The translations under genes were made by a program, and so were the position numbers. The notes below the pieces were generated by a model. That model was not told where the DNA came from and did not search any database. It saw nothing but the letters and a program-made list of their open reading frames with translations. From Pseudaestuariivita sp. (GTDB taxonomy: Bacteria > Pseudomonadota > Alphaproteobacteria > Rhodobacterales > Rhodobacteraceae), in NCBI GenBank assembly GCA_020629995.1, contig JAHDCH010000040.1, forward strand, positions 1 to 14,756: DNA of 14,756 nt, read 5' to 3'. Below are positions 14,451-14,756 of the stretch, in pieces (position 1 is the first letter of the stretch; each line of letters begins with the position of its first letter).

Positions 14451-14756
14451 TTACAGGTCCATGTACTGATGCTTTTCGGCCTCTGCCCCCGGATGGGTGC
14501 AGGCGCCCTTGTAGGTCGGCCCGACCAGCTGGGCGTATTTCCACAGCGCACCGCTGGCATAGATCGTCTCTCTCGCGCCTTTCCATGCGGCCTTGCGCTC
14601 GGCCAGCTCTTCTTCGGTCAGCGCGACGCTGATCGACCCTTCGATGGCGTTGATCGTGATCATGTCGCCGTTCTTCAGCATGCCAATCGGCCCGCCATGC
14701 GCCGCCTCGGGGCCCACGTGCCCCACGCAGAAGCCGCGCGTGGCCCCCGAAAAGCG
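14451..14756 (-). CDS. ilvD: Dihydroxy-acid dehydratase, C-terminal fragment (5' end outside window)
   Basis: The last 101 residues plus stop of dihydroxy-acid dehydratase, the iron-sulfur enzyme that makes 2-oxo acids in valine, isoleucine and leucine synthesis. The frame enters at the right edge within the conserved RFSGATRG segment of the IlvD/Edd family signature. It continues with GFCVGHVGPEAAHGGPIG, the NGDMITINAIEGSISVALTEEEL barrel region and the family tail (WKYAQLVGPTYKGACTHPGA). The protein is usually 560-620 residues, so about four fifths lies outside the window. The tail KHQYMDL followed by TAA is intact. It is transcribed into the lipoprotein gene 2 bases downstream. Confidence 0.95.
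   Translation of the reverse strand, partial: RFSGATRGFCVGHVGPEAAHGGPIGMLKNGDMITINAIEGSISVALTEEELAERKAAWKGARETIYASGALWKYAQLVGPTYKGACTHPGAEAEKHQYMDL

Overview
The window looks like ordinary chromosome from an alphaproteobacterium of the Rhodobacteraceae (Roseobacter/Rhodobacter group). This rests on the high G+C content (hand-counted 60-base blocks of about 62-77% in housekeeping regions), the gene families present (SfsA beside Map, ZntB, FadH, a probable DUF6478 protein beside ilvD), and their compact same-strand packing. No tRNA, rRNA, CRISPR array, transposase, integrase or phage gene is visible. No gene-free stretch exceeds 300 bases; the longest gap is about 175 bases.

Layout, left to right. 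1-1459, minus: sfsA then the 5' part of map. 1506-4473, plus: a compact run of a CinA/MoaB-like molybdopterin-binding domain protein, a GNAT acetyltransferase, an AhpD-like peroxidase-related protein and an exported OmpA-domain protein that overlaps its predecessor. 4500-8327, minus: a small exported protein, a LysR regulator with a strong intrinsic terminator, an ECF sigma factor and membrane anti-sigma factor joined by a 4-base ATGA overlap, and a ZntB-type transporter. 8431-9473: a PfpI/DJ-1 family protein (minus) divergent from a VOC (glyoxalase-fold) protein (plus). 9515-11539, minus: fadH. 11648-12244, minus: a secreted matrixin-type zinc metalloprotease in a pocket of clearly lower G+C. 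12368-13534, minus: a 125-residue unknown protein and a probable DUF6478 protein, 12 bases apart. 13654-14756, minus: a lipoprotein 2 bases behind the 3' end of ilvD, followed by a terminator.

How the genes work together: the window is a string of short independent transcription units rather than one pathway. Firm functional links are the sigma/anti-sigma pair and, by spacing only, ilvD-lipoprotein, DUF6478-125 aa protein and the AhpD-like/OmpA pair. Several proteins fit stress handling (AhpD-like, PfpI-like, VOC, ECF sigma), but nothing in the sequence ties them to one regulon.

No convincing new multi-gene system was found. The best leads are the compositionally foreign metalloprotease, the uncharacterised ECF/anti-sigma pair with a large periplasmic domain, the ilvD-coupled lipoprotein and DUF6478 units, and several unexplained intergenic palindromes.
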